Positions 30,266-40,483 of a stretch of DNA of 64,000 nucleotides are shown piece by piece. Every line of letters begins with the position of its first letter. Position 1 is the first letter of the stretch. This DNA is from Treponema sp. (lineage in GTDB: Bacteria > Spirochaetota > Spirochaetia > Treponematales > Breznakiellaceae). Under the pieces are notes generated by a model. The model was not told where the DNA came from and ran no database searches. It saw only the letters and a list, made by a program, of their open reading frames with translations. The position numbers and the translations under genes are program-made. The DNA lies in assembly GCA_009785545.1 (NCBI GenBank), contig WQWD01000001.1, positions 1 to 64,000 of the forward strand. The letters are read 5' to 3'.

Positions 30266-33200
30266 ATGAGAAAAAAATTAGTTTTAGGATGGGTAGTTAC
30301 AGCATTACTGTTGGTTTTTGCGTTTACGGCCTGCCCTAACGGCGGTGATGACCCAATAGTTATCAGAGACGCAGCGTCACCGCAAATTCTAGGTCAGCCG
30401 GCAAGCAGGCTGTACTTTACAGGACAAACGGCAGTGCCGATGAGAGTAATTGCCGTTTCGCCTGACAACGGGGTTCTCGAATACCAATGGTATCGAGCAG
30501 ACTCTGCAACTGGTGTAGGAACGAGGATTGAAAGCGCAACAGCGGATTCTTTCACACCTACAATACCTACAGCAATAACAGATGAGGTAGTAAGCTGGTA
30601 TTATGTTGTCGTTACAAACAGAAATACCGCAGCAAACGGTATCCAAACGGCTTCTCTGACAAGTAACAGGGCGGAAATCCGAGTAGTGGAAGCACCGCCT
30701 GGGTTACCTCTAACCTTTGCAGTAAACGCTGCCGGGAATGCTTTTGTAGGAACTTTCTACACCGGAGAAACCGTGCCAGCAACACTTGGACCAAGAGCCG
30801 AAATTGTTGAAGGTATGCAATTGAACAACATTACACCCATAGGCCGAGTGGTAAACACTGGCGGGACAAACAGCGGTTTTATAGCTCTCGGCAATGCAGT
30901 GGGAGATATTCTGAACAGACTCGAAACTTGGACAATGGAAACAATCGTTTTTGTTCCAGCAAATTACGGCTTTGTAGGCGGAGGTCACCACATTTTAGGA
31001 TTTGCCGAAGTTGACAACCTCTCGCAAACAGTCCAGACAGGTCCAACAATGTGGCTCAGAGGGGACAATCTAAGCCTGAACGTCCGTACTCAAGGCTGGA
31101 GCGGAAACGAAGCCACAACAGGTGAAGTAGATGACAATATTCCTGATGTCAGAGGAGCATGGAGGCACATTGTAATTACCCAGGGAGCCAATTTGTTCAG
31201 AGTTTATATGGACGGCAATTTGGTCAGCCAGGCAGCACACACCGGGCTTACAACAACAAATCTACCCATTTTTGAGTACGGCTATCTTGGACGCTCTATT
31301 TTCCACGCTAACGATGACAGCACGCTGAGAAACACCTTGTTCCGCAGTTTTAGCATTGACGAGGGTGAAATGACACCAGCATTGATGACTGCTCGAGCTG
31401 CCGAAATTGACCAATTGCTCCATGATTTGAACGGAGCGGCATTTATCTTTGCAGTTGCACAAGATATACAGCTTCAGGAAGGTTCGGAATATGTAGATGC
31501 AGGAGCCACAATCGGAAGCTTTGTTGCTACTCACGGAAGAGCTCCTTTTACTTATACGTTTGTAGCCGGCATCGGAGATACGCATAACAGCTACTTCACA
31601 ATCGCAGCAGGAAATGAATTAAGAGTTGGAAGTACAGCTCTTGACGGAGGCGACCATAGAATACGAGTCAGAGTTACAGACGGCGAAGGAGCTACATACG
31701 AAAGAGCCGTTACAATCCGCATTATTGAAGAAATCGATCCTAACACCGGCATAAGACTATGGTTTACTTTTGACAACCCAAGCGGTAACACCGTTTTTGA
31801 CAGAACGTTTAATCACACCGGAACCCTTCACGGAGACGCAACTGTTATTGATATGGCTGGGCACAGTGTTCTGGCTCTTGGCTCCGGGCAACCGTGGTTT
31901 GATTTAGGCGCAGATGCCGGTTCCATCATAGCCGGACCGGATGTTACAGCATTCACTATTTCTGCATATATATTTGTTGGTGATGGCCCCTCTCTGGAAG
32001 GCGGAGATGCCGCAGGGTTCCAGCCTTGGTCATTTACCAGAACGGGATCTATCGATGGCTCTGGTAATCAGGGAGTTATATATCAGATAAGAACTGGCAG
32101 CCAGGAAATTAACCATGTTACCGGAAACCAAGCCAGAAACTGGACTCACTCAGGCACAGGGTGGAATAGAAATCAATGGGTTCACATGGTATACACCCAT
32201 GTGAACGGCGGAGGAAACGCAAACAGTACCGGCACAATATTTATTAACGGTACTCAATTAGTCCAAAACACCGGTACATTCCGAACTAACAGAACGGATG
32301 CCGGCACTATGGGTGATCTAGTCTATAACTTCCTTGGAAGACCTTCTCGCGGAACGACCGGATACATGACCAACACTAGGTATGCAGATTTCCGTGTTTA
32401 CAATCGTGCACTGACTCCGGTAGAGGTTGCCGACCTTTCAACAGAACTTCATGACAGGTTTGCTTATCTAAGATTAGCTTCAGTCATAGAAGTGGTGGCG
32501 AACAGCCCGTTAGTAAGCTCTTTTAACGGCGTAATAAGAAGAACTATCCCACTACCTACAAGCCAGAGCGGCGTAAACATAACATGGGTTTCCAGTAACC
32601 CTGCTGTTGTAACAAATGACGGTGTTGTTACCCCTCCCGCTAGCGGAGAACTGGAGAGCATTCTTACCCTAACAGCGACATTCTCAATTGGAGTACATTC
32701 CACCAGCGTAGAATTTGAAGTGATTGTATTACCGGAAGCCGATGTTGCCGGAATCATTACTAACGAATTAATATACCACCTTACAATAGACACATTTATG
32801 GAAGGTGAAGAGGGAGAAGAAATCGCAGTAGAGAGGTTAAATACAAGAGTTGGAAGGACAGTCCAAGGATCCAATTCAGTGACATTCCAAAACGGGGTTG
32901 ACGGAGGCAGAGCGGCAGTATTTAACAATAATACAAACAGATTCCTTACTGTAACAAATGAAGACGAATCTCCGTTGCTTGCTGGCGTTGAAGAATTTTC
33001 TGTTGCATTCTGGACCAGAAGCGATCATGCACGTGCTTCATGGAAATTTTTTGCTGCAAGAGATAACCTCCAAATGGGTCCGCCTGAGTTCTATTTAGGC
33101 GACAGAATTCAAAACAATCAGTTCCATGCTGAGAGATTCTACAATGGCAGAGCCACACCCGCATCTGCCACTCTTGGTTCAGGCGCTGGCACTGTAGCAC

Positions 33201-33460
33201 TTGGCGTATGGAATCATGTTGCTGTTGTACATGGTACAGATTTTGTCGAAATGTATTTTAACGGAACACTTGTTTCAAGAGCTAATGTAACTCAACCCGT
33301 TTCCGCCATATTAGGAGAAACACCTGTCTTATTCATTGGCAGGGCAACTTGGGGCGCTAATGGGGAAGTGGCTACAGGAGCTATTCAGGACTACAGGATT
33401 TACCGTGGAACGTTAAACGCAGAGCAAATCAGAGCTTTATATTCATCCAGGGCTCAATAA
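30266..33460 (+). CDS. Large surface lipoprotein with Ig-like and three LamG domains
   Basis: A 1,064-residue lipoprotein from the ATG at 30266, which has GGAGG upstream (an earlier in-frame TTG at 30254 is ignored); lipobox FTAC (Cys23), acidic tether PNGGDDP. Domains in order: Ig-like (about 35-135, with LEYQWYRAD), LamG (150-375), cadherin-like Ig (378-470), LamG (480-725), aBig Ig-like (VNITWVSSNPAVVTNDGVVTPP, 725-820) and a third LamG (830-1064, EFSVAFWTRSDHA, WNHVAVVHGTDFVEMYFNG). No catalytic residues. Likely captures polysaccharide at the surface for the barrel and GH30 genes downstream. Confidence 0.8.
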   Translation: MRKKLVLGWVVTALLLVFAFTACPNGGDDPIVIRDAASPQILGQPASRLYFTGQTAVPMRVIAVSPDNGVLEYQWYRADSATGVGTRIESATADSFTPTIPTAITDEVVSWYYVVVTNRNTAANGIQTASLTSNRAEIRVVEAPPGLPLTFAVNAAGNAFVGTFYTGETVPATLGPRAEIVEGMQLNNITPIGRVVNTGGTNSGFIALGNAVGDILNRLETWTMETIVFVPANYGFVGGGHHILGFAEVDNLSQTVQTGPTMWLRGDNLSLNVRTQGWSGNEATTGEVDDNIPDVRGAWRHIVITQGANLFRVYMDGNLVSQAAHTGLTTTNLPIFEYGYLGRSIFHANDDSTLRNTLFRSFSIDEGEMTPALMTARAAEIDQLLHDLNGAAFIFAVAQDIQLQEGSEYVDAGATIGSFVATHGRAPFTYTFVAGIGDTHNSYFTIAAGNELRVGSTALDGGDHRIRVRVTDGEGATYERAVTIRIIEEIDPNTGIRLWFTFDNPSGNTVFDRTFNHTGTLHGDATVIDMAGHSVLALGSGQPWFDLGADAGSIIAGPDVTAFTISAYIFVGDGPSLEGGDAAGFQPWSFTRTGSIDGSGNQGVIYQIRTGSQEINHVTGNQARNWTHSGTGWNRNQWVHMVYTHVNGGGNANSTGTIFINGTQLVQNTGTFRTNRTDAGTMGDLVYNFLGRPSRGTTGYMTNTRYADFRVYNRALTPVEVADLSTELHDRFAYLRLASVIEVVANSPLVSSFNGVIRRTIPLPTSQSGVNITWVSSNPAVVTNDGVVTPPASGELESILTLTATFSIGVHSTSVEFEVIVLPEADVAGIITNELIYHLTIDTFMEGEEGEEIAVERLNTRVGRTVQGSNSVTFQNGVDGGRAAVFNNNTNRFLTVTNEDESPLLAGVEEFSVAFWTRSDHARASWKFFAARDNLQMGPPEFYLGDRIQNNQFHAERFYNGRATPASATLGSGAGTVALGVWNHVAVVHGTDFVEMYFNGTLVSRANVTQPVSAILGETPVLFIGRATWGANGEVATGAIQDYRIYRGTLNAEQIRALYSSRAQ

Positions 33461-33467
33461 CAACAAC

Positions 33468-33493
33468 ACCCCCGCTCTTAACCGGGCGGGGGT
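33468..33493 (+). terminator. GC-rich hairpin after the LamG lipoprotein gene
   Basis: ACCCCCGC (33468-33475) pairs with GCGGGGGT (33486-33493) across a 10-nt loop, 8 bp after the stop of the preceding gene. No T-tract follows, so it may be a partial terminator or a 3' stabiliser between the lipoprotein and the barrel gene. Confidence 0.5.
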
Positions 33494-33544
33494 TATCCAT
33501 GGCTTTTGCCGTGGGATTATTAAAAATCAATAAGGAAAAAATAA

Positions 33545-35185
33545 ATGAAGAAAATTACAGCGCTAACATTTGTTCTACTGTTTCTTTGCGGAACTGTTCT
33601 TTCTGCTCAGGATGATTGGACACCAATTCAGTTTCAGGCGTACGGTCAGGCGATATGGGCCCCCCTTGTGTTCCGGGCTCAAGGCGACTTGAGAGATCCT
33701 TCCGCCACCGATTACCAAGAAGGTCCCGGCTTTGGTGTCGCAGGCGGTCCCGGCTGGGAAAACAATATTAATGCCGCAGTAGGTTTGCGAGTATTCGGAA
33801 ATGATCGAAGCGGCAATATCGGATTCGATTTTGCCATAAGAGCTATACCCGTAATATATGGCTCGGATGCTGGAAGTTTCAATATCAGGCTTACCGATAA
33901 TACCGCCTTTCTCTGGGCACGTCCTTTCGGGAATGATATACTCAGAATGCAGTTTGGAGCTTACAAATGGGACAATTTGGCGGGGCAGGTAGGCTGGCTT
34001 AGCGGTTTTGGCGGTTTCGGCGGAGGTTACGATGATATTTTTCAGTCTGTAGAATCCGACATTTTTGGGGCATTGTTTGTTCTTCGTCCGCCGCATACGG
34101 TTCCTAACGAGCTTAGAGGTCTTACACTATTCGGCTCTTTCGGTGTATCCGGCGGTCTTGACGGACTTAACCCAGAAAATCAGACTGTGGAAAGATTTTT
34201 TGCAGCACGTACCCGTAACGCACTTAGAAATGTTTTTTCCACAGCTCATGCCGGTATCGCTTATGAACTGCCAGACCTCGCTCTTTTGAGGTTTCAATTT
34301 ATCGGCGGTCGTTATATTTGGGGAAGGGGCGAAGACTGGAACGACAGGCAGATGTTTTGGCCATGGTACGGCACCACAACTGTTGTGCCCTCTTACTGGT
34401 TTCCCAGCCGCTCACAAGAAGCCACACAGCTTGAATTTGCAGCGAATATCACTGCCGTTCCAAACCTTAACCTAGATATCGGCTTTGGTTATTCCATGCC
34501 GGTTACTGTTGTTATGGGTGATGACGGCTCAACCGTTCGTAATATTGGTCCTATGTGGGGAGAGAGAGGACACCGTGCATTTTTGACTCAATCAATGGTC
34601 CCAAATGATACCGTTATTGCAAACAGTGTAGGTGATGTATGGCAGCCGCCGATGCGGATAAGCGCAGGTCTTGACTATAGGTTTGATAATATGAACCTAG
34701 GTTTCCGTTTCCGTACTTTAGTGGAATTCGGTGAGACAGTTTCTTTTTACAGCGGTGCTGACGACTACGTAGCAGGTCTAAGATTTGATGTTGGAATTGA
34801 GCCTTGGTTTGACATCCCCTGGTTAGGCACACTCTCGTTAGGAGCTGCATTATCAGTCAGGCAAAATGACAGTTTTAACGGGAGAGGAGGAGTATGGACA
34901 GGTCAATTAACAGAATATAAAATAATTCACAGCGTAAACCATAACGGCAGAATTGATCTTGGGTTTAGCGCATTTCTTACAAGAACTTTTACACCGGGAA
35001 ATCTTATCAGGGTAGGAGTTATGGCTAACCTGCCAATCGGCGGTGATCGATTCAACTGGTACAGCGACAATCTTACCGGTTTGGGTCCGGCAGATGTTCC
35101 CTTTTTCTCAAGAGAAAGAGCGGAAGCATTTAGAAAAGGGAATATCATTATAGCAGTTCCCATAATAATAGAACTAAATCTTTAG
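33545..35185 (+). CDS. Outer-membrane beta-barrel protein (porin-like)
   Basis: A 546-residue protein with signal peptide MKKITALTFVLLFLCGTVLS, cleaved after SAQ or near it. The mature part alternates Gly/aromatic-rich strands (FGNDRSGNIGFDFAIRAIPVIY, ALFVLRPPHTVPNELRGLTLFGSFGV and so on) and ends in a strand IIIAVPIIIELNL. This is the composition of an outer-membrane barrel. It is sandwiched between the LamG lipoprotein and the GH30 gene, and the GH30 start lies only 10 bp after its stop, so it is translationally linked. Probable role: diffusion channel for oligosaccharides; not proven. Confidence 0.75.
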   Translation: MKKITALTFVLLFLCGTVLSAQDDWTPIQFQAYGQAIWAPLVFRAQGDLRDPSATDYQEGPGFGVAGGPGWENNINAAVGLRVFGNDRSGNIGFDFAIRAIPVIYGSDAGSFNIRLTDNTAFLWARPFGNDILRMQFGAYKWDNLAGQVGWLSGFGGFGGGYDDIFQSVESDIFGALFVLRPPHTVPNELRGLTLFGSFGVSGGLDGLNPENQTVERFFAARTRNALRNVFSTAHAGIAYELPDLALLRFQFIGGRYIWGRGEDWNDRQMFWPWYGTTTVVPSYWFPSRSQEATQLEFAANITAVPNLNLDIGFGYSMPVTVVMGDDGSTVRNIGPMWGERGHRAFLTQSMVPNDTVIANSVGDVWQPPMRISAGLDYRFDNMNLGFRFRTLVEFGETVSFYSGADDYVAGLRFDVGIEPWFDIPWLGTLSLGAALSVRQNDSFNGRGGVWTGQLTEYKIIHSVNHNGRIDLGFSAFLTRTFTPGNLIRVGVMANLPIGGDRFNWYSDNLTGLGPADVPFFSRERAEAFRKGNIIIAVPIIIELNL

Positions 35186-35195
35186 GAGGATGAAA

Positions 35196-37886
35196 ATGAA
35201 AAATAAAATTTGGAAAACCGGCCTGCTTCTGGCAGCCATGATTTTAATCTTTGGTTTGTTTACTGCTTGCCCAAATGATAGCCCGGAAGAGGACATAGTA
35301 GTACCAACCGTTACAGGAGTAACAATAGAACCTGAAATGGTTATGGTTGAACGTGCTAACGCCGTACAATTGAGGGCAACAGTAGAAGGAACCAACAATC
35401 CCAGCCAAAGTGTTACTTGGTCAATCCTTAATCCCGGCATACATGGGAGTACAATGATTACACCTCAGGGGTTACTTGTAATAAATGCAGACGAACCGTT
35501 AGGCAGACTTGACGTTAGGGCAACTTCGACTGTAGACGAAAACTTTTATGGGACAAACATGGTATTGGTATTCGACCATGGTCAAATACCGGAAATAACA
35601 CATATAACGATAACCGGACAAAACAATGTGGTGCAAGGGCAAGATATTTCATTCACTGCACAAGTACATGGAGATAACAATCCTCCGCAATATGTTACTT
35701 GGTCAATTCTTGAAACTACAAGACCATCTACCGTAATCACTACAGGTGGCGTACTTACCGTGTCTCCCAACGAAACACTCGAGGAACTTACAATACAGGC
35801 AGCCTCTACGCTTGTTCCGGTCATTAATCTGACAACAACAGTAACTGTTGCACCAAACGGTGAAATAAATTTGGTTGAAACTGATTGGGATTACTTACTT
35901 GAAACAGGCGGTTTCAGAGTAAGTATTAATACTGCCAACCAGTTTCAGGAAATGCTCGGTTTTGGCGCTTCCGACGCTTGGTCGGGGAACTTTTTGGGTC
36001 AATGGGGGCATCCAACTCCTTTCCATGGAATTGGCGTTACCGTACCCCTTAACCATAGCCCTCCTGCCGGCTGGGGAGCAGCAGAAGTTGAAGCGATAAA
36101 ACAACAAATGGCAGACTGGCTTTTTAGTCAGGATTTTTATGAAGATGGTAATCCACGAGGGGTTGGGCTTTCCGAATGGAGAGTTTACCTTGGTGCAGGC
36201 AGCTTAGATCAGAGGTTAAGGGGCAGAGACTCAAGGATAGGTAATATAAACCTTAATAATTTTGCCAACAATATCGGAGAATGGGAGCGTAACGCAGAAA
36301 GTTTCTTCCGTGATATTGATAATCCATGGTTAGGTCATACCGGCTGGGCAAGACCCGCAGAAAACCCTACAATGGATCTCTGCTTTGACACAAAACAAAT
36401 TGGTACGCAGTTCTGGATGAGAGAAGCCAGAAAAAGAGGCGTTGAAATGCTTGTAGGTTTTATGAAAAGCGCACCGGTACCTTTTACCATTAATGGTTTT
36501 GCGAACAATTCATTAAATGGTAATCTGAATTTTCAAACCGGCAGATATCCTATGTTAAACAACACCGGGAACATACATGAAAATCATTTTGCGTCTTTTG
36601 GAGAATACATGGCTAATGTAGCAAACCATTTTGCTGCAATAACCGTTCCAAACACTCGTTATAACGACAGATTCCCTGACAGAGCAGCAAATGCCCGAGA
36701 ACTTACCATGCGTCTGAATTATCTTTCACCGATCAACGAACCTCAATGGGAATGGAATGAAGACAAGCAGGAAGGGTCAAGAACCTCCAACGCAAATATA
36801 GCAAGAGTTGTCAGAGCACTTGATACGGCAATTATGGACTCAAGCCGACCCAATATAGGCAACCCAAGAAACCCCACAGGAAACCAAAACCATCTTGACA
36901 CCCAGATACTTATAACAGAATCAGCTCAGTGGGACTTCCTTTCCGGCGGCGATCCCGGCAATATACGCGACCAGATCCAGACGTTTTTTAACCCAGCTGA
37001 TCCTCAAGGGAATTTTGTAGGTGACCTCCCTACAATGCAGCCGCGAAAAATCGCAGGGCATACCTACTTTACTCACCCGAACGACGCTGTAGCTGTATCT
37101 ATTCGCGCGGCTGTTGCAGCAAGAGCTAATCAGTTTCCAGGACCTGACGGTCCCATACAAGTATGGAGTACCGAATTCTGCGGGCTTCAGGGCGGAAGTG
37201 GCCTTGCCACTCCTTCTGAATACTTCGGTATGGCACTGTTTATGAACAAACTTGCGCATCAGGATATTGTTCATGCCAACTCCAGAACATTCTCTTTCTG
37301 GACAGCTTTCGACATGGAAAGGGGCGGTCAAGCAAGGTACTCCTTAATCGCATACGCACCGGGGGAAGCTGTTTTCCGTCATGACGCTAACGTAGATCAT
37401 CCAATTACAAGACCCGGCGCAGCAAGAACCCAGGCTACTCTTTGGGCGCTTGGTCACTACAGCCTTTTTGTCCGACCTGGTTTTACTCGTGTTGAAGTTT
37501 TAGCACCGGGTATGCCTGCAGACCGCAGACTCAATCACCATCCCGGCAGTGACTACGTAACTCGCCCAATGGCGACAGCATACGTTTCTCCTCCGGGTTT
37601 TAGAGACTTCGTAACAGGCAGAGAGGTTAATCGTGTCGTAGTTGTGTATACCAATATGTCAACTCGCAGTTTTAATCTTGCCGGTGAAATCGACAATGGC
37701 ACTAAGATACCGTACAATGTCCGTGTTTTTTTGACCCATGCCGGCAATGTTAACGGCGGCATCTCCACAGCTCCCAGCAACCAGACAGGTCTTAGGGGGA
37801 TGGAGCTCCAGCCAAATGATCATGGGATATTCCACATCCCGGCACGTTCCATGGTTACCGTAGTGTATGATTTTCCGGTAGATTGA
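35196..37886 (+). CDS. GH30 family glycanase lipoprotein (endo-beta-1,6-galactanase-like)
   Basis: An 896-residue lipoprotein, lipobox FTAC (Cys25) then acidic PNDSPEED. The ATG at 35196 was chosen over 35190 because AGGAGG overlaps the earlier one. Two BIG2-like Ig domains (about 38-130, 130-222; each with VTWSIL) precede the GH30 catalytic domain (about 235-780): MLGFGASDAWSGN near 250, acid/base Glu515 in LSPINEPQWEW and nucleophile Glu660 in VWSTEFCGLQGG. A beta-sandwich follows. GASDAWSGN and the INEPQWEW block fit the GH30 subgroup that includes endo-beta-1,6-galactanases; other GH30 activities are possible. Surface location is inferred from the lipobox. Confidence 0.88.
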   Translation: MKNKIWKTGLLLAAMILIFGLFTACPNDSPEEDIVVPTVTGVTIEPEMVMVERANAVQLRATVEGTNNPSQSVTWSILNPGIHGSTMITPQGLLVINADEPLGRLDVRATSTVDENFYGTNMVLVFDHGQIPEITHITITGQNNVVQGQDISFTAQVHGDNNPPQYVTWSILETTRPSTVITTGGVLTVSPNETLEELTIQAASTLVPVINLTTTVTVAPNGEINLVETDWDYLLETGGFRVSINTANQFQEMLGFGASDAWSGNFLGQWGHPTPFHGIGVTVPLNHSPPAGWGAAEVEAIKQQMADWLFSQDFYEDGNPRGVGLSEWRVYLGAGSLDQRLRGRDSRIGNINLNNFANNIGEWERNAESFFRDIDNPWLGHTGWARPAENPTMDLCFDTKQIGTQFWMREARKRGVEMLVGFMKSAPVPFTINGFANNSLNGNLNFQTGRYPMLNNTGNIHENHFASFGEYMANVANHFAAITVPNTRYNDRFPDRAANARELTMRLNYLSPINEPQWEWNEDKQEGSRTSNANIARVVRALDTAIMDSSRPNIGNPRNPTGNQNHLDTQILITESAQWDFLSGGDPGNIRDQIQTFFNPADPQGNFVGDLPTMQPRKIAGHTYFTHPNDAVAVSIRAAVAARANQFPGPDGPIQVWSTEFCGLQGGSGLATPSEYFGMALFMNKLAHQDIVHANSRTFSFWTAFDMERGGQARYSLIAYAPGEAVFRHDANVDHPITRPGAARTQATLWALGHYSLFVRPGFTRVEVLAPGMPADRRLNHHPGSDYVTRPMATAYVSPPGFRDFVTGREVNRVVVVYTNMSTRSFNLAGEIDNGTKIPYNVRVFLTHAGNVNGGISTAPSNQTGLRGMELQPNDHGIFHIPARSMVTVVYDFPVD

Positions 37887-37901
37887 AAAAATGAATAAGT
37901 A

Positions 37902-37961
37902 CCAATGCAAAACTGCGAACCTCCGGTTGCGAACCTCCAGTTCGGGTTAGTTTTGCATTGG
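37902..37961. repeat. 13-bp-stem hairpin with duplicated GCGAACCTCC loop
   Basis: CCAATGCAAAACT (37902-37914) pairs perfectly with AGTTTTGCATTGG (37949-37961). The loop contains GCGAACCTCC twice. Read on the minus strand the loop carries AACTAACCCGAACTGGA, nearly the same as in the hairpin at 44466-44521. It lies between the GH30 stop and the terminator at 37966. Confidence 0.7.
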
Positions 37962-37965
37962 CAGT

Positions 37966-37993
37966 AACGGGGCTGAAATGCCCCGTTTTTTTT
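37966..37993 (+). terminator. Rho-independent terminator after GH30
   Basis: AACGGGGC (37966-37973) and GCCCCGTT (37980-37987) form a GC-rich stem with a short loop, followed directly by a T-run. It separates the GH30 operon (30266-37886) from the small lipoprotein gene at 38027. Confidence 0.9.
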
Positions 37994-38026
37994 GTTATTA
38001 TATTTTGTTGTCAAAGGAAAATGCGA

Positions 38027-38506
38027 ATGAAAAAATTGTCATTTTTATTTTTTTTAATTGTTTTTATCTTGTCTTCTTCAGGCTGTTCACGCTCTGAAAA
38101 TTTTAAAAATATTAATTTTTCCGAAGTTGTAATAATTGAAGGTGTTTATCAAGAAGAATTATTTAGCAGAATTAGTATGTGGGTTAGGTTTACTTTCAGA
38201 AGATCGCTTTCTTACATTCTTCATGGCAATGCTGACGAGGGAATAATAAAATTAAGATATGTTTACAGAACACTTATAGAAAGGAACACAACTGATATAA
38301 TATCAATTATTACATTGGAAGTAAGAGATGAAGAATATACAATTACATTCAGCGATGCTTCTTTTCAGGTGTATGACGATGAAGGTCTGCCTTACGGAGA
38401 AGAAACAAGCCTTCCTTCACAAGATATAGCCGATATGCTTATCTTTCAATGGAAAAGCCTTGCTGATGATTTGAAACAAGTTGTTCTCCGCTTTCCATCT
38501 GAATAA
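38027..38506 (+). CDS. Small lipoprotein of unknown function
   Basis: A 159-residue lipoprotein, MKKLSFLFFLIVFILSSSGC (Cys20). ATG at 38027 has AGGA eight bases upstream; the ATG at 38021 is too close to it. The mature part is a mix of short beta strands and a C-terminal helix (DIADMLIFQWKSLADDLKQ). No family recognised. It lies after a terminator and 20 bp before the CotH-like gene. Confidence 0.7.
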   Translation: MKKLSFLFFLIVFILSSSGCSRSENFKNINFSEVVIIEGVYQEELFSRISMWVRFTFRRSLSYILHGNADEGIIKLRYVYRTLIERNTTDIISIITLEVRDEEYTITFSDASFQVYDDEGLPYGEETSLPSQDIADMLIFQWKSLADDLKQVVLRFPSE

Positions 38507-38526
38507 CCAACAAAGGAGTTTAATCT

Positions 38527-40467
38527 ATGATGATAAATAAGAAGAATTTTTGGCTTTACCTAATCTTAATAGCCGTCATGTGTTTGTTCGCTTCTTGCCC
38601 TGACGGAGAAATTGAAGAAAAAAACATTCTATCTGTTATGCCTGAAATTAACCCAACTACGGTATCTAAAACCGATAATCCACAGCAAGAAGTGCGTTTT
38701 ACCATAGTTGGGGATTTACCTGCAGAAGGAGCTTTTTTTAGAGTATATGCCAGCCTGTTTGCTCCAACTGAACACGGGACAGTTATCGCCGTATTGGAAG
38801 ACAATTATTTGGTACTTAAAGCAAATAACGGTGTTCCGGCGAGTACCTTTTTTGTTACCGTTACCGAGCCGGGTAAAACGGCAAGCACACGGACTGCTCT
38901 GACTGTTTTAGATGTTCCGATAGGGAATGTCATACGCCTGCTCGGAGACAGCATCGTAGTACTTGCCGGGCAAACAGCGCAGCCTCCTGCAAAGCATATA
39001 CCGCAAGAAATCGATGTCAATACTCAAGCATGGAGTTCCAGTGATCCATTCGTGGCGGCTGTTGATCCGGCTACCGGTGAAATAAGTGCAGTATCCGGAG
39101 GAAGAGCAAAGATTCTTCTTACGGTAAACGACCAATATTTTGCATCTCGTGACATTATCGTGGTAACAACCTCAACTTTACCGGTTTTGCGCCTTTCTAT
39201 ACTCCCATGGACTAACGACTCTCAGTCAAATGCTAACCAAGATATGCTTAACAGAAATAACTGGAGAAGTACATCTGTTTCTTTGAGCAACACCGGTAAT
39301 CCGGAGTGGGATTTTACCAGAACAGACGGGCAGGCTCGTGGGCGAGGAAATTCAACTTGGAATAATATGGGGCTTAAACGTCCGTTTAATTTCAGATTTC
39401 CCAATAGCGCATGGCAATCCATACTCGGGAGCGGCGAGGTCGGACGGAGCTGGAGAGTGGTCGCTAACACAATTGACTTTTCTCACTTTAGAAACTTTTC
39501 AGCATATTTTCTTGGCTCGCAGTTAAGTTTTGACTGGACTGTTAACGCATGGTTTGCTCATGTATATTTTGATAACAACAGATATTGGGGAGTCTATTCA
39601 ATTCATGACGAATTACGTGATGCCAGTGAGGGACGCCTTAATCTGAACGTCAATATGGAAAACCCTTCACAGAGCGAGTTTTTATTGGAGTGGGACAGGC
39701 ACCCAGCCGGCTCCGCTGTCAGGTTTCACGTTTCCAATAATAGGGATCCGTTTGGCAGGGGAAATATCCCTTTTAATATTGATATCCCCGATCTCGAAGA
39801 CATTCCGAATTGGAACACCCATCCTCATTTTATCTGGGTAAGAGATTTTGTAACAAGTGTGAATACTGCCATAACAAGCAGGAACTTTGCCGAAATATCT
39901 AACCTGATTGATCTTCCCACATTTGTTGATATGTATCTGGTAAACGAGCTTTTCAAAAATCGTGATGTGGGCTTTTCGAGTATGTTCTTCCAGGTTAGGC
40001 AAACACCTGCCGGCCCCCGAATGGTTGGGGGACCTATTTGGGACTTTGACCAGACTTCCGGCGGTGTTGTAGACAATCAATACACCGGTTATTCGCCCAC
40101 AGACGGACCTAATAACGGAGCTTGGGCAGCATGGGACAATCCGTGGTTTAGAGACCTTATGGAGGTTCCGGAATTCAGACAGATGGTTGTAGATCGCTGG
40201 AAAGAAATACGGGATAATCAGGTTGAATCCATGATTCGGCAAATCAGACCGTTGGCAGCCTTTTATCAGAATTGTTTTAACCGCAACTTTGCCCAAGGCG
40301 GACAGAACGCCGCTGACCGCCATTCATGGACAGCTATGGCAAATGGAGCCAACATATTCCGTCAACCGCAAACAATCAGAAACCTTCGCACTCATACAGA
40401 GCAGGTTGACAACCTTGTAAACTGGTTTGAGCAACGCAGAATCTGGATGGATGATTTCTTGCAGTAA
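38527..40467 (+). CDS. CotH kinase family lipoprotein
   Basis: A 646-residue lipoprotein, lipobox FASC (Cys24), AAGGAG upstream. Two Ig-like domains (about 35-130; BIG2-like about 130-220 with AWSSSDPFVAAVDPATGEI) precede a CotH kinase domain (about 230-560): RGRGNSTWNN near 275, YWGVYSIHDELRDASEG near 355 and WDFDQTSGG near 500. CotH was first described as a spore-coat protein kinase in Bacillus, but CotH domains are widespread in secreted proteins of gut bacteria, including on cellulosome-like systems. In this non-sporulating context it probably phosphorylates secreted or surface proteins, which is inference. Confidence 0.85.
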   Translation: MMINKKNFWLYLILIAVMCLFASCPDGEIEEKNILSVMPEINPTTVSKTDNPQQEVRFTIVGDLPAEGAFFRVYASLFAPTEHGTVIAVLEDNYLVLKANNGVPASTFFVTVTEPGKTASTRTALTVLDVPIGNVIRLLGDSIVVLAGQTAQPPAKHIPQEIDVNTQAWSSSDPFVAAVDPATGEISAVSGGRAKILLTVNDQYFASRDIIVVTTSTLPVLRLSILPWTNDSQSNANQDMLNRNNWRSTSVSLSNTGNPEWDFTRTDGQARGRGNSTWNNMGLKRPFNFRFPNSAWQSILGSGEVGRSWRVVANTIDFSHFRNFSAYFLGSQLSFDWTVNAWFAHVYFDNNRYWGVYSIHDELRDASEGRLNLNVNMENPSQSEFLLEWDRHPAGSAVRFHVSNNRDPFGRGNIPFNIDIPDLEDIPNWNTHPHFIWVRDFVTSVNTAITSRNFAEISNLIDLPTFVDMYLVNELFKNRDVGFSSMFFQVRQTPAGPRMVGGPIWDFDQTSGGVVDNQYTGYSPTDGPNNGAWAAWDNPWFRDLMEVPEFRQMVVDRWKEIRDNQVESMIRQIRPLAAFYQNCFNRNFAQGGQNAADRHSWTAMANGANIFRQPQTIRNLRTHTEQVDNLVNWFEQRRIWMDDFLQ

Positions 40468-40483
40468 AAAACAAAAATTATTA

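Noticed and set aside
39682..40323. Minus-strand frame of 213 codons inside the CotH-like gene
   Set aside because: Antisense to a clear CotH domain; no ribosome site and no recognisable domain.
38527..40467. Sign of a sporulating organism (CotH)
   Set aside because: CotH domains occur in many secreted proteins; no other sporulation gene is present and all other signs point to a spirochaete.
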